DNA of 11,520 nucleotides, from the NCBI GenBank assembly GCA_009923895.1, contig RFSP01000035.1, positions 1 to 11,520 on the forward strand, in the 5' to 3' direction. Made by a program: the position numbers and the translations under genes. Positions 1 to 7,493 of the stretch are shown here, piece after piece. Under the pieces are notes generated by a model. That model was not told where the DNA came from. It worked only from the letters and a program-made list of their open reading frames with translations, and made no database searches. The DNA is from Betaproteobacteria bacterium. GTDB lineage: Bacteria > Pseudomonadota > Gammaproteobacteria > Burkholderiales > Burkholderiaceae_C. Each line of letters opens with the position of its first letter. Within the stretch, counting starts at the first letter, position 1.

Positions 1-645
1 TTGCTGGTGGATGTGCTCAAAGAGCCCGGCAACATGTCTCCCGAGACCCGGGTGTTCGCACCGAGCGCCCACTTGCCTGGGGTGCACAGCGTCTTGGCCC
101 GATGGGGGGTGCCCTGGCCCAATACGCCCTTGAACTTGTCGGTGGTGCTGGCCGCCTTGGCCGCCGTGGGCGTGTGGGCCCTGGTGTGGCGATCGCGGGC
201 GGGTTACAGCTTGCGTGCCGTGGGTTTTGCACCGCAGGCCGCGCACTACGCCGGCATTTCGCCGCGCCGGCAAATCATGATGTCAATGATGATCTCAGGC
301 GCTCTGGCGGGCATGGTGGGCATCAACGAGATCGCGGGCACCCACCACCGCTTGCTGCCCGACTTCACCAATGGGGCCGGATTTGCGGGCATCGCGGTGA
401 GTCTGATTGGCCGAAACCACCCGGTGGGTATCGTGGCGGCGTCGCTGCTGTTTGGCGGGCTGTACCAAGGCGGCACCGAACTCACTTTTGAGATTCCAGG
501 CTTCAGTCGAGACATGGTCTTCACGTTGCAAGGGCTGATCGTGCTATTTGCCGGTGCTTTGGGGCAGGTGGCCACACCCACCCTGGCACGCTGGCATGCG
601 CGCTGGGCGCGGCGTGCGTCGCCAAGCGAGGTGCCCCATGGATGA
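1..645 (+). CDS. Nucleoside ABC transporter permease, first subunit (C-terminal part)
   Basis: Inner-membrane permease of a BPD_transp_2 family importer, the type that pairs with BMP/Med lipoprotein binding proteins and takes up nucleosides (YufP/NupP-like). The frame is open from base 1, so the N-terminal part lies outside the window; 214 residues are visible against roughly 350 in full-length relatives. Visible hydrophobic segments lie near residues 46-64, 93-112, 127-155 and 172-192. The stretch RAVGFAPQAAHYAGISPRR followed by SGALAGMVG is the family's cytoplasmic coupling-loop region, and GIAVSLIGRNHPVGI is its typical late motif. The stop codon (643-645) lies inside the next permease gene, an 8-base overlap that argues for coupled translation of a permease pair. 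Seen: overlap and motifs. Known: family role. Inferred: nucleoside specificity, from the salvage genes that follow. The binding protein and ATPase genes are probably upstream, outside the window. Confidence 0.9.
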   Translation: MLVDVLKEPGNMSPETRVFAPSAHLPGVHSVLARWGVPWPNTPLNLSVVLAALAAVGVWALVWRSRAGYSLRAVGFAPQAAHYAGISPRRQIMMSMMISGALAGMVGINEIAGTHHRLLPDFTNGAGFAGIAVSLIGRNHPVGIVAASLLFGGLYQGGTELTFEIPGFSRDMVFTLQGLIVLFAGALGQVATPTLARWHARWARRASPSEVPHG

Positions 646-1615
646 GACCTGGATCGCCACGGTCTTGGCCTCCACCCTTCGCGTGTCAACGCCGCTCATC
701 CTGGGCGCTTTGGCCGGTTGCTTGAGCGAGCGCGCTGGCGTGATCGACATGGGGCTGGAAGGCAAGATGCTCTTGTGCGCCTTCATGGCGGGCAGCGTGG
801 GCGTGGTCACCGGATCGCTCGCTTGGGCCTTGCTGGCCGCGATGGCGGTGGGCGTGGCCCTGTCCATGCTGCAGGGGTATGCCTGCGTGACCCACCGAGG
901 TGACCAGGTGGTCACGGGCATGGCCATCACCATGACGGCTGCCGGCTTGACGGTGGTGCTGGGCATGGCGTGGTTTGCACAAGGGGGGCAAACACCGCCC
1001 GTGCCCGAATCGGTACGGCTGGCGCCGTGGGGACAAAGCTTGTCGCCACTTTTGCAATCTTGGCCCGTGGTGGGCCCCGTACTCGCCACCGCACTGACCG
1101 GTCACAATGTGCTGGTGTATCTCTCACTGGTATTGGTGGTCTTGGTGTGGTGGTTGCTGTACCGCACCCGGTTCGGTCTGCGCTTGCGGGCCACCGGAGA
1201 AAACCCAGCCATGGTGGATGCAGCCGGTCTGTCGGTGAAAGGCTTGCGCTACCAAGCGCTGGGGCTCAACGGCGTGTTGTGCGCGTTGGCCGGCAGCTAT
1301 CTGGTGCTGGGCCTGAATTCCAGCTTCATTCCTCACATGACTGCGGGTCGCGGCTACATGGCGCTGGCGGCCATGATTTTTGGCAAGTGGCATCCGGTGG
1401 GGGCACTGGCGGCGTGCGGTTTGTTTGGTTTTCTAGATGCCCTGTCCATCCGGCTTCAAGGCGCACACCTGCCAGAGGCCTGGGGGGGCGGCGCGGTCCC
1501 TGTGCAAGCCATCCAAGCCCTGCCCTATGTCTTGACCGTTGTGCTGCTGGCCGGGTTCATTGGCAAGTCGCGTGCGCCGGCCGCCTTGGGGGTGCCCTAC
1601 GTGAAGGAGCGCTGA
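638..1615 (+). CDS. Nucleoside ABC transporter permease, second subunit
   Basis: Second inner-membrane permease of the same importer, 325 residues, the usual length for YufQ-like partners. The N-terminal motif ERAGVIDMGLEGKMLLCAF (residues 31-49) matches the conserved NIGLEG region of BPD_transp_2 permeases. Further hydrophobic segments lie near 60-80, 92-112, 157-175, 206-226, 240-266 and 293-309. The coupling-loop region is near RATGENPAMVDAAGLSVKG (184-202). The ATG at 638 is preferred over an open-frame start at 548: it is preceded by GAGGTG at 628-633, it begins where family members begin, and the upstream extension would read through the neighbouring gene as low-complexity Arg/Pro-rich sequence. 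It overlaps the upstream permease by 8 bases and ends 2 bases before the cytidine deaminase start. Substrate specificity is inferred from these neighbours. Confidence 0.92.
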   Translation: MDETWIATVLASTLRVSTPLILGALAGCLSERAGVIDMGLEGKMLLCAFMAGSVGVVTGSLAWALLAAMAVGVALSMLQGYACVTHRGDQVVTGMAITMTAAGLTVVLGMAWFAQGGQTPPVPESVRLAPWGQSLSPLLQSWPVVGPVLATALTGHNVLVYLSLVLVVLVWWLLYRTRFGLRLRATGENPAMVDAAGLSVKGLRYQALGLNGVLCALAGSYLVLGLNSSFIPHMTAGRGYMALAAMIFGKWHPVGALAACGLFGFLDALSIRLQGAHLPEAWGGGAVPVQAIQALPYVLTVVLLAGFIGKSRAPAALGVPYVKER

Positions 1616-1617
1616 AC

Positions 1618-2025
1618 ATGACACCAGAAGAATCGGCCTGGATGCAAGCCGCTCTCGAGGCCCGGGAACGCGCCTATGCGCCGTACTCCCGCTTTGCTGT
1701 GGGTGCTGCCGTGGTCGATGAGCAAGGACGCGTGCATCAAGGCTGCAACGTTGAAAACGCTGCCTACCCGGAGGGGGTGTGTGCCGAGGCCGGCGCCATC
1801 AGTGCGATGGTGTTGGCCGGCGGGCGTCGCATCACCGCTTTGGCCGTGGCGGGCGTGTCCCCTCAGCCAGTGACCCCCTGTGGAGGCTGCCGCCAAAAGC
1901 TGCGCGAGTTTGCTGGCGCAGAATTGCCCATCTTGGTGGGCGACCCCAGCGGGCTGCGCCTGCGCACCACCTTGGCCCAATTGTTGCCCGAGAGCTTCGG
2001 GCCGGACCATTTGAAGAACCCTTGA
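1618..2025 (+). CDS. cdd: Cytidine deaminase
   Basis: Cytoplasmic zinc enzyme that converts cytidine and deoxycytidine to uridine and deoxyuridine, feeding pyrimidine nucleosides to phosphorolysis. At 135 residues it is of the short homotetrameric class. The substrate-binding segment FAVGAAV (26-32) and CNVENAAYPEGVCAEAGAI (43-61) are present. The zinc and catalytic set is C55-A-E57 plus P87-C88-G-G-C91. The start ATG is fixed by AAGGAG at 1604-1609, with 8 bases of spacing; a much longer in-frame extension upstream to base 970 is a shadow of the permease gene. It sits 2 bases after the permease stop and 10 bases before the purine nucleoside phosphorylase, so it belongs to the same operon. 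Imported cytidine would be its natural substrate here. Confidence 0.96.
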   Translation: MTPEESAWMQAALEARERAYAPYSRFAVGAAVVDEQGRVHQGCNVENAAYPEGVCAEAGAISAMVLAGGRRITALAVAGVSPQPVTPCGGCRQKLREFAGAELPILVGDPSGLRLRTTLAQLLPESFGPDHLKNP

Positions 2026-2035
2026 GGCCCGCACC

Positions 2036-2893
2036 ATGACCCCCTCACTTCCCGCGAGCTCGCCGCTGGACCCGACGCTGTCGGCGCGCGTGCAGGCGAG
2101 CGTGCAAGTCATTCGCGAGCGGGCACCCCGGCTGAATCCGCGCATGGCGCTGCTGTTGGGTTCGGGGTGGGGATCGGTGGCCGAACAGGTGCAAGACGCC
2201 ATCGACATCCCTTACGCAGACCTCGCGGCCTTTCCCCATCTGGCCGTCCAAGGTCACCGGGGCGTGCTGCGCTTGGGCACCTTGTCGGCCAAGCCGGTGG
2301 CCGTGCTCATGGGGCGTCAGCACGCCTATGAGACGGGCGACGCCCACGCCATGAAAGGCGCCATCCGCACAGTGGCTGCACTGGGTTGCCAAGTGCTGCT
2401 CCAAACCAATGCGGCCGGCAGCTTGGACGTGGCCATGCAACCGGGCGAGTGCATGGTGCTGTGCGACCACCTCAACCTGGCTCAACGCTCACCGCTCATC
2501 GGTGAGCCCGGAGATGACCGCTTTGTGGACATGGCCGACGCCTACGATCCTCAGCTGCGCGAGGCCGCCCATGCCGCTGCCAAAGGCCTGGGGTTGCCGT
2601 TGCACGAAGGCGTGTTTGCGTGGATGATGGGTCCGCAGTTTGAGACTCCCGCCGAAATCCGCATGTTGCGCACCCTGGGGGCGCACGCCGTGGGCATGAG
2701 CACCGTGCCCGAAACCATCTTGGCGCGCCATGCCGGTCTGCGCGTGGTGGCTTTGTCCTTGTTCACCAACTTGGCTTGTGGGCTGGCCAACATGCCGCTG
2801 AGTCACTCTCAAACGCTGGTGGCTGCGGGCGATGCCCGCGCCGTCACTGCCTCCTTGGTGCAAGCCCTGGTGGCCTCTGTGGATCTGACATGA
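2036..2893 (+). CDS. Purine nucleoside phosphorylase, trimeric type
   Basis: Cleaves purine (deoxy)ribonucleosides with phosphate to the free base and (deoxy)ribose-1-phosphate. The 285 residues show the low-molecular-weight trimeric PNP/MTAP family rather than hexameric DeoD. The phosphate loop is LGSGWG (41-46), with W where L is common. GHRG lies at 73-76, GRQHAYETG at 93-101 (His96, Tyr98 and Glu99 align with the human phosphate/sugar-site motif) and TNAAGS at 124-129. GPQFETPAEIRML (199-211) and MSTVPE (221-226) are strongly conserved. Glu203 and Asn245 (in SLFTN) correspond to the human residues that select 6-oxopurines, so inosine and guanosine and their deoxy forms are the likely substrates (inference). 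The start ATG has GAGG at 2024-2027, overlapping the cdd stop codon. The stop TGA overlaps an ATG at 2890 (ATGA), leading into deoC. No adenosine deaminase is visible in the window. Confidence 0.94.
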   Translation: MTPSLPASSPLDPTLSARVQASVQVIRERAPRLNPRMALLLGSGWGSVAEQVQDAIDIPYADLAAFPHLAVQGHRGVLRLGTLSAKPVAVLMGRQHAYETGDAHAMKGAIRTVAALGCQVLLQTNAAGSLDVAMQPGECMVLCDHLNLAQRSPLIGEPGDDRFVDMADAYDPQLREAAHAAAKGLGLPLHEGVFAWMMGPQFETPAEIRMLRTLGAHAVGMSTVPETILARHAGLRVVALSLFTNLACGLANMPLSHSQTLVAAGDARAVTASLVQALVASVDLT

Positions 2894-2907
2894 ATACTGC
2901 GGCATGA
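2890..2907 (+). other. Five-codon mini-ORF bridging PNP and deoC by two ATGA overlaps
   Basis: The PNP stop TGA (2891-2893) overlaps an ATG at 2890. That ATG opens a five-codon frame (MNTAA) whose own TGA (2905-2907) overlaps the deoC ATG at 2904. The two starts share the sequence ATGAATAC, so one looks like a short imperfect duplicate of the other. No strong Shine-Dalgarno sequence is visible before deoC, so ribosomes may reach it by termination-reinitiation through this chain. The peptide itself is not proposed to have a function. The geometry is certain, the regulatory role is a guess. Confidence 0.35.
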
Positions 2908-3692
2908 ATACCGACTTGGCTTTGCAACAAAACGCCCGCACAGCGCTGGCCTGCTTGGACCTGACCAGCCTGAACGATGCGGACTGCGAGACCGATATTG
3001 CGGCGCTTTGCGAGAAGGCACGCAATGGTGTGGGGCTGCCCGCCGCCGTGTGCGTGTGGCCGCGATTGGCGGCGTTTGCCCGCTCGCAACTGCCGCCTGC
3101 GATAGCGGTGGCAGCCGTGGCCAACTTCCCTCATGGCGATGTCGATGTACACGCAGCGGTGCGAGACACCGTGGCCATCGTGGAATCTGGTGCTCAAGAA
3201 GTCGACGTGGTGTTGCCTTGGCGGGCTTTGCAAGCGGGTGACACCAAGGCCGCAAGCGCCTTGCTGCGAGCCGTGCGACGGGCTTGTGAGGGGCGGCTTC
3301 TCAAGGTGATCTTGGAGTCTGGCAACTTGGCCGACGCAGCCCTCATTCGCAATGCCAGCCAGTTGGCCCTGGATGAAGGTGCTGACTTCTTGAAAACCAG
3401 CACGGGCAAGTCCGGCACGGGGGCCACGCCTGAAGCCGCAAGGGTCATGCTGCAGGTCATTCAAACGCGCTCCAAGGTTGGGGCCCCTGTGGCTGGATTC
3501 AAAGCCTCAGGCGGCGTGCGCAAGGTGGCCGAAGCCCAGGTGTACATTGAGCTGGTGCGTGAGGTGTTGGGCGTGCAGGCTGTTGGGCCCTCGGTGCTGC
3601 GCATCGGTGCCAGCGGTCTGCTGGATGACATTCAAGCGATCTTGGGGGCGCCGGCCCAGTCGGCCACCCCTTCGGGGTCGGGGACCTATTGA
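2904..3692 (+). CDS. deoC: Deoxyribose-phosphate aldolase
   Basis: Class I aldolase that splits 2-deoxyribose-5-phosphate into acetaldehyde and glyceraldehyde-3-phosphate, the exit from deoxynucleoside breakdown into central metabolism. The 262 residues match the E. coli-type DeoC length. DLTSLND (19-25) and AAVCVWP (47-53) are family landmarks. EVDVVLPWRAL (99-109) contains the catalytic Asp101. DFLKTSTGKSG (161-171) contains the Schiff-base Lys164. GFKASGGVR (198-206) contains the second active-site Lys200. RIGASGLL (233-240) forms the phosphate-binding end. The start ATG at 2904 lies 10 bases after the PNP stop, within a stop-start overlap chain, and has no clear Shine-Dalgarno sequence. 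The last codons contain a small GC hairpin (3666-3678). The enzyme needs deoxyribose-5-phosphate, but PNP and DeoA yield the 1-phosphate, so a phosphopentomutase must be encoded elsewhere. Confidence 0.96.
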   Translation: MNTDLALQQNARTALACLDLTSLNDADCETDIAALCEKARNGVGLPAAVCVWPRLAAFARSQLPPAIAVAAVANFPHGDVDVHAAVRDTVAIVESGAQEVDVVLPWRALQAGDTKAASALLRAVRRACEGRLLKVILESGNLADAALIRNASQLALDEGADFLKTSTGKSGTGATPEAARVMLQVIQTRSKVGAPVAGFKASGGVRKVAEAQVYIELVREVLGVQAVGPSVLRIGASGLLDDIQAILGAPAQSATPSGSGTY

Positions 3693-3698
3693 GTTGAG

Positions 3699-5465
3699 AT
3701 GTTCAAGATGAAAAACCTGTCTTCGCCTTCCCGTCTTTTGCCCGCCGCGGTCTCGCGTCGCATCGGCGCTTTGCGCTCACGCGCTGTGCTTGTGAGCTCG
3801 GCTTGGATCGGCGCAGCGCTGTTGGCCGGCTGTGCGGGGCCGCTTGCGGTGGCTCCGCCCCCGAGCACCGTGGCCGCTGGGCCGGTGCAGGTCAAGGTCA
3901 TCGCCATCAATGACTTCCACGGCAACCTCAAAGCGCCTCCGGCTGGATTGCGCATCAAAGACCCTGCGGACCCCAAGAAGCTCATCACGGTGGCCGCCGG
4001 CGGGGCCGAGCACCTGTCCACCTTGGTGAGCGAGGTGCGCCGCAAGAATCCCAACCATGTGTTTGTGGCTGCCGGAGATCTCATCGGCGCCAGCCCGGTG
4101 CTTTCGGCGCTGTTCCGTGACGAGCCCACCGTGGAAGCTCTGGGCATGATGGGCTTGGACATTTCGGCCGTGGGCAACCACGAGTTTGACAAAGGCAGTG
4201 CCGAGTTGCTGCGCATGCAAAACGGGGGCTGCCATCCCACCGAGGGCTGCAAGGGGCCGCAGCCTTTCAAGGGCGCCAAGTACCAGTACCTGGCTGCCAG
4301 CACGGTGGACGTGCGCACAGGCAAGACCGTGCTGCCGCCCTACACCATCCGCAAATTTGAAGGCGTGCCGGTGGCCTTTATCGGGCTGGCGCTCAAAGAC
4401 ACGCCCAACATGGTCATGCCTTCTGGCGTGGCCGGCCTGAAGTTTCGCGACGAAGCCGAGACCGTCAACGAGCTGGTGCCCGAGATTCGCCAGCAAGGGG
4501 TGCAGACCATTGTGGTCTTGATCCACGAGGGAGGGTTTCCCACGGGCGACTACAACGAGTGCCCAGGCATCAGCGGGCCGATTGTGGACATCGTCAAAAA
4601 ATTGGACAAGGCCGTCGGACTGGTGGTGAGCGGACACACCCATCGGGCCTACAACTGCCAGATTGACGGCCGATTGGTCACCAGTGCAGACAAGTACGGC
4701 ACCATGCTCAGCGAGATTGATCTTCAACTCGAGCGCAGCTCTGGGCGATTGTTGTCTGCACGGGCCGACAACCTCATTGTGCACAGCGACCGCATTGCCA
4801 AAGATCCGGCCATGACCCGCCACATCGCCACCTACGAGGCCCTGGCTGCTCCCCTGGCCAAGCGCATGGTGGGGCGCGTGAGTGGGCCCTTGAGTACCAG
4901 CGACACGGGCGCGGGAGAAAGTGCCTTGGGCCGCGTGATTGCCGACGCCCAACTGGCGGCCATGCAAGCGCCTGCCGACGGCGGCGCGCAGATCGCCTTG
5001 ATGAACCCGGGTGGCATTCGCGCTCCGCTCATACCGCAACCGGGTGGGATCATCCAGTACGAGGACATCTTCTTGGTGCAGCCGTTTTACAACCAGTTGA
5101 TCACGGTGACCATGACCGGGGCACAGCTGCTGGAAACGCTGGAGCAGCAATGGTTGCGCCAGCCCGCGCCGCGACTGCTGCAAGTGTCGCGAGGGTTCTT
5201 TTATGCCTGGGATCCCAAGCGTCCGGTGGGCCAGCGCGTGGTGCCCGGCAGCGCCACCTTGAACGGTCAACCGCTCTTGCCTCAGGGCGAATACCGGGTG
5301 GTGATGAACGCCTTCTTGGCCCAAGGCGGCGACAACTTCACCCAACTCAAGCTCGCACGCAATCCCACCGTGGGCCCCATGGACGTGGACGCGCTGGAGC
5401 AGTTCATTGGCAAGGGCGGCGCGGCCTCGATGCCCAGCGAGCCCCGCATTCAGCGGGTGAACTGA
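3699..5465 (+). CDS. Lipoprotein 5'-nucleotidase/cyclic phosphodiesterase (UshA family)
   Basis: Envelope phosphoesterase predicted to strip phosphate from nucleotides so that the nucleosides can be imported. The 588 residues begin with a long basic n-region, a hydrophobic stretch (about 29-44) and the lipobox LLAGC with lipidated Cys45. The N-terminal metallophosphatase domain shows NDFHG (71-75), GDLIG (126-130), GNHEFD (159-164), LIHEGG (274-279) and SGHTHR (311-316), which supply the two-metal-site ligands. The C-terminal 5_nucleotid_C domain shows MNPGGIRA (435-442), QPFYN (461-465), FFYAWD (500-505) and GGDNFT (543-548), the latter aromatic residues being typical of the nucleobase stacking site. 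Start: ATG 3699 is 6 bases after deoC; ATG 3708 is an in-frame alternative and neither has a strong Shine-Dalgarno. It is the last gene of the operon and meets the minus-strand outer-membrane gene tail-to-tail. The substrate (5'-nucleotides versus 2',3'-cyclic) is not settled by sequence. Confidence 0.92.
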   Translation: MFKMKNLSSPSRLLPAAVSRRIGALRSRAVLVSSAWIGAALLAGCAGPLAVAPPPSTVAAGPVQVKVIAINDFHGNLKAPPAGLRIKDPADPKKLITVAAGGAEHLSTLVSEVRRKNPNHVFVAAGDLIGASPVLSALFRDEPTVEALGMMGLDISAVGNHEFDKGSAELLRMQNGGCHPTEGCKGPQPFKGAKYQYLAASTVDVRTGKTVLPPYTIRKFEGVPVAFIGLALKDTPNMVMPSGVAGLKFRDEAETVNELVPEIRQQGVQTIVVLIHEGGFPTGDYNECPGISGPIVDIVKKLDKAVGLVVSGHTHRAYNCQIDGRLVTSADKYGTMLSEIDLQLERSSGRLLSARADNLIVHSDRIAKDPAMTRHIATYEALAAPLAKRMVGRVSGPLSTSDTGAGESALGRVIADAQLAAMQAPADGGAQIALMNPGGIRAPLIPQPGGIIQYEDIFLVQPFYNQLITVTMTGAQLLETLEQQWLRQPAPRLLQVSRGFFYAWDPKRPVGQRVVPGSATLNGQPLLPQGEYRVVMNAFLAQGGDNFTQLKLARNPTVGPMDVDALEQFIGKGGAASMPSEPRIQRVN

Positions 5466-5467
5466 TC

Positions 5468-5482
5468 GGGGTCTACCACCCC
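5468..5482. terminator. Possible bidirectional hairpin between convergent genes
   Basis: GGGGT (5468-5472), a five-base loop CTACC and ACCCC (5478-5482) form a perfect 5-bp GC-rich stem. It starts 2 bases after the nucleotidase stop and runs into the last codons of the convergent outer-membrane gene. No T-run follows on either strand, so intrinsic termination is doubtful. The position between two convergent stop codons is the main argument for it. Confidence 0.25.
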
Positions 5483-6234
5483 AGGGCGTACCAACCCAGA
5501 CCCACGCTCACACGGGGAGCCGAAGCACCGCGCTCCCGCGTGGCCACCAGGTCCAGCCCCAATCGGTCTTGAATCCACCACCAGCGGCCCCCCAGGGCGA
5601 CTGCGTGCGGCCCGAACACTTCAGGCCGATGGTTGGCCAGCGCTTCGGCAAACCATTGCATGTCGGGGCGAGGGGTCCAAACACCAGCCAGCCTGATCAG
5701 GCGCGCGGTGGCTGGGGAGCCTTCAATTCGCTGCAACCCGACATTGGCGTGCGCCGCCCAGTGGGCGTCGGCGCGCCAACTGGCCACCGCGAGCACTTGC
5801 GTTTGCGCCCATTGCCACGATGGGGCCCATCCCAGATTCGACGAGGCCCCTGCGGCGGATTGCCCACGGTTGTACAGGGTCTCAGCCTTCAAGCCCCACT
5901 GCAATGTCCCTGACCAGGGGCCCCATGACACTTCGGTCTGCCAGGCGGACGGCACGATCTTCACGCTGCCGCCCGCCTGTTGTCGGCGGGGTTGTGATGA
6001 GTGCAGTTGTGCCCCGCTGAGCGCGACTTCGACACCGGCGGCTACGCCACACGCCGGCGCCCATTGCTGAGTTCGCTGATCGCTAGCCTGGTCGGTCCAA
6101 ACCTCAAGCTGACACGTTCCCTGCTCAGCGGTGGCGGCATCCTCCACCGTCAACGGGCGCCCGGCCCAGGCGGGCACGCAAAGGGCGATGCCCGTCAGCG
6201 CCCATGTAAAACGCATCACAAGACAAGGCTTCAT
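5473..6234 (-). CDS. Secreted, probable outer-membrane beta-barrel protein, unknown function
   Basis: I do not recognise a specific function. The 253-residue protein has a Sec signal peptide: a hydrophobic core around residues 8-20 and AWA before Gly25 as the likely cleavage site. The mature N-terminus GRPLTVEDAATAEQGT resembles the start of small outer-membrane barrel proteins of the phenol-degradation MetA/transporter-like type (RPLTxxDA followed by a Glu-containing strand). The rest alternates polar and hydrophobic residues, is rich in Trp (SWGPWSGTLQWGLKAE, SWQWAQ, RWWWIQDRLGLDL) and ends in the aromatic residue W253 after GLGWYALG, as expected of a BAM-recognised beta-signal. Two Cys pairs seem possible (Cys41 and Cys62 in the mature part). 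Its ATG overlaps the MFS stop (TCAT on the plus strand, 6231-6234), so translation is coupled to the permease. An in-frame ATG at codon 7 could also serve. Role inferred only as an envelope partner of the MFS. Confidence 0.7.
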   Translation of the reverse strand: MKPCLVMRFTWALTGIALCVPAWAGRPLTVEDAATAEQGTCQLEVWTDQASDQRTQQWAPACGVAAGVEVALSGAQLHSSQPRRQQAGGSVKIVPSAWQTEVSWGPWSGTLQWGLKAETLYNRGQSAAGASSNLGWAPSWQWAQTQVLAVASWRADAHWAAHANVGLQRIEGSPATARLIRLAGVWTPRPDMQWFAEALANHRPEVFGPHAVALGGRWWWIQDRLGLDLVATRERGASAPRVSVGLGWYALGW

Positions 6235-7493
6235 GGGTGGAGATCTCCCAACGAGTGCTGGCGGCGGGCCAGCAATGCACCGACCAAGAGGATGACGGCC
6301 GAGGCCGCGAGACCGGCATGCAGCCCGCCGGAGACGTCAGCCAACAAGCCCACCAGCCCGGGACCCAAAATTTGGCCCAAAGCGAAGACCAGCGTGAAAG
6401 CGCTGATGCCAGCCGTCCACTGCGCCGCAGGCAGATTGTGGCGAACGAGCGCGGTGGTAGAGGCGACGACCGACAAAAAGACAGCTCCAAACAAGGCGCC
6501 CGAAAAAAAAGCGCCAACCGCCTGAGAGACCAACACCGGCAACAGAGTGGCCACCGCCAACAAAGCGCTCAACAAGGACAAGGTCTGCCCTCCTCGGTGT
6601 CGCTGCAGATGACCGGCCCAGATCCACGGGGAGACCATGACGCCCACGCCCAACAAGGCATAGAAGGCCACGACCGCATCCGCTGCCAAATCCTGTTCGC
6701 GCAAAAAGGTGACGATAAAGGTCATGTAGCCGATGTAGCCGAGTCCAAACATGAAATAGGCAGCCAAGCCAAACGCAAAACGTTGGATGGGAAAGGGTTG
6801 CCCAGGCGCTGAGGCGCCGAGGCCTGCTGGCAAGTGGGCCAGGCGCAAGACCAAGGGGACCGTCGCGCCAGCCCCAAGCAACGCCAAGGCCAGCCACCCC
6901 CATTGCCAGCCCGCCGTGGCTTGAGGTCGGGCTGCTCCCATCGCTCCTACCGACTCAAACACCACTGGCAAGACGGCTGCACAAGCCACAATCCCCAGAC
7001 CCACGCCTGCGTAGTAAAGACCCAGGATCAAACCAGCGCTCAGGCGTCGCTGCGTCTTTTCAAGCGCCGCATCATGGGCCGTACTTAGGCCCGCGGCGAG
7101 TACGCCGCCGGCCACGAACATGACCGCACTGGCCACCCCCGTGGCGCCACGCAAGCAGGCCAGCGCCCAGGTGGAGACCGTCATCGCATGCAATGCCAGC
7201 AAGGCGCTCGCTGCCACACTCCCCCACACCAACGCCCGGCGTGCACCCCAGCGCTGCAAACAGATGGGCGCCCACAAGGCGCCGGCCAAATAACCTGCCG
7301 CATTCACTGCGTTCATCAGCCCCGCGGTGAAGTAAGACCACCCCAAGTCAAGACGCATCGGCGGCAGCAACAGTGCGTACGAAAAACGCGACAGCCCCAG
7401 AGAAACGGCGGCGCCCAGCGCCAGGGCCAAGGCCGTGCGCAAGGTTTGCGCAACGGACAGTCGCGCAGCCTCTGGAAGAATTGGCGTTGACAT
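6231..7493 (-). CDS. MFS permease, YbfB/YjiJ family
   Basis: Inner-membrane transporter of about 12 helices and 420 residues. The first helix region GLSRFSYALLLPPMRLDLGW (33-52) followed by NAVNAAGYLAGALW (61-74) is the hallmark of the YbfB/YjiJ branch of the major facilitator superfamily (compare RFAYTPLLPxM and NxxGYLxGAL). The R/K-rich loop RWGARRALVWGS (81-92) is the MFS motif-A position between helices 2 and 3. A second half begins near RFAFGLAAYFMFGLGYIGYM. The substrate is unknown for most of this family; lying beside nucleoside genes is not strong evidence because the gene runs in the opposite direction. Start ATG at 7493, with no clear Shine-Dalgarno. Its stop overlaps the start of the downstream outer-membrane gene. 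It is divergently transcribed from the deoA-nagA chimera, with a shared upstream region of under 90 bases. Confidence 0.88.
   Translation of the reverse strand: MSTPILPEAARLSVAQTLRTALALALGAAVSLGLSRFSYALLLPPMRLDLGWSYFTAGLMNAVNAAGYLAGALWAPICLQRWGARRALVWGSVAASALLALHAMTVSTWALACLRGATGVASAVMFVAGGVLAAGLSTAHDAALEKTQRRLSAGLILGLYYAGVGLGIVACAAVLPVVFESVGAMGAARPQATAGWQWGWLALALLGAGATVPLVLRLAHLPAGLGASAPGQPFPIQRFAFGLAAYFMFGLGYIGYMTFIVTFLREQDLAADAVVAFYALLGVGVMVSPWIWAGHLQRHRGGQTLSLLSALLAVATLLPVLVSQAVGAFFSGALFGAVFLSVVASTTALVRHNLPAAQWTAGISAFTLVFALGQILGPGLVGLLADVSGGLHAGLAASAVILLVGALLARRQHSLGDLHP

Noticed and set aside
970..1617. Long N-terminal extension of cytidine deaminase
   Set aside because: It reads through the second permease gene out of frame; a good AAGGAG and the family's normal length place the start at 1618.
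3666..3678. ACCCC-TTC-GGGGT hairpin in the last deoC codons as a terminator
   Set aside because: Short stem, no T-run, and the nucleotidase gene follows on the same strand 6 bases after deoC; at most a weak attenuating or processing structure.
3777..5345. 522-codon minus-strand open frame opposite the nucleotidase gene
   Set aside because: It lies wholly antisense to a clear UshA-family gene. The translation is rich in His, Gln, Arg and Gly with no recognisable domain, as expected for a shadow frame in high-GC DNA.
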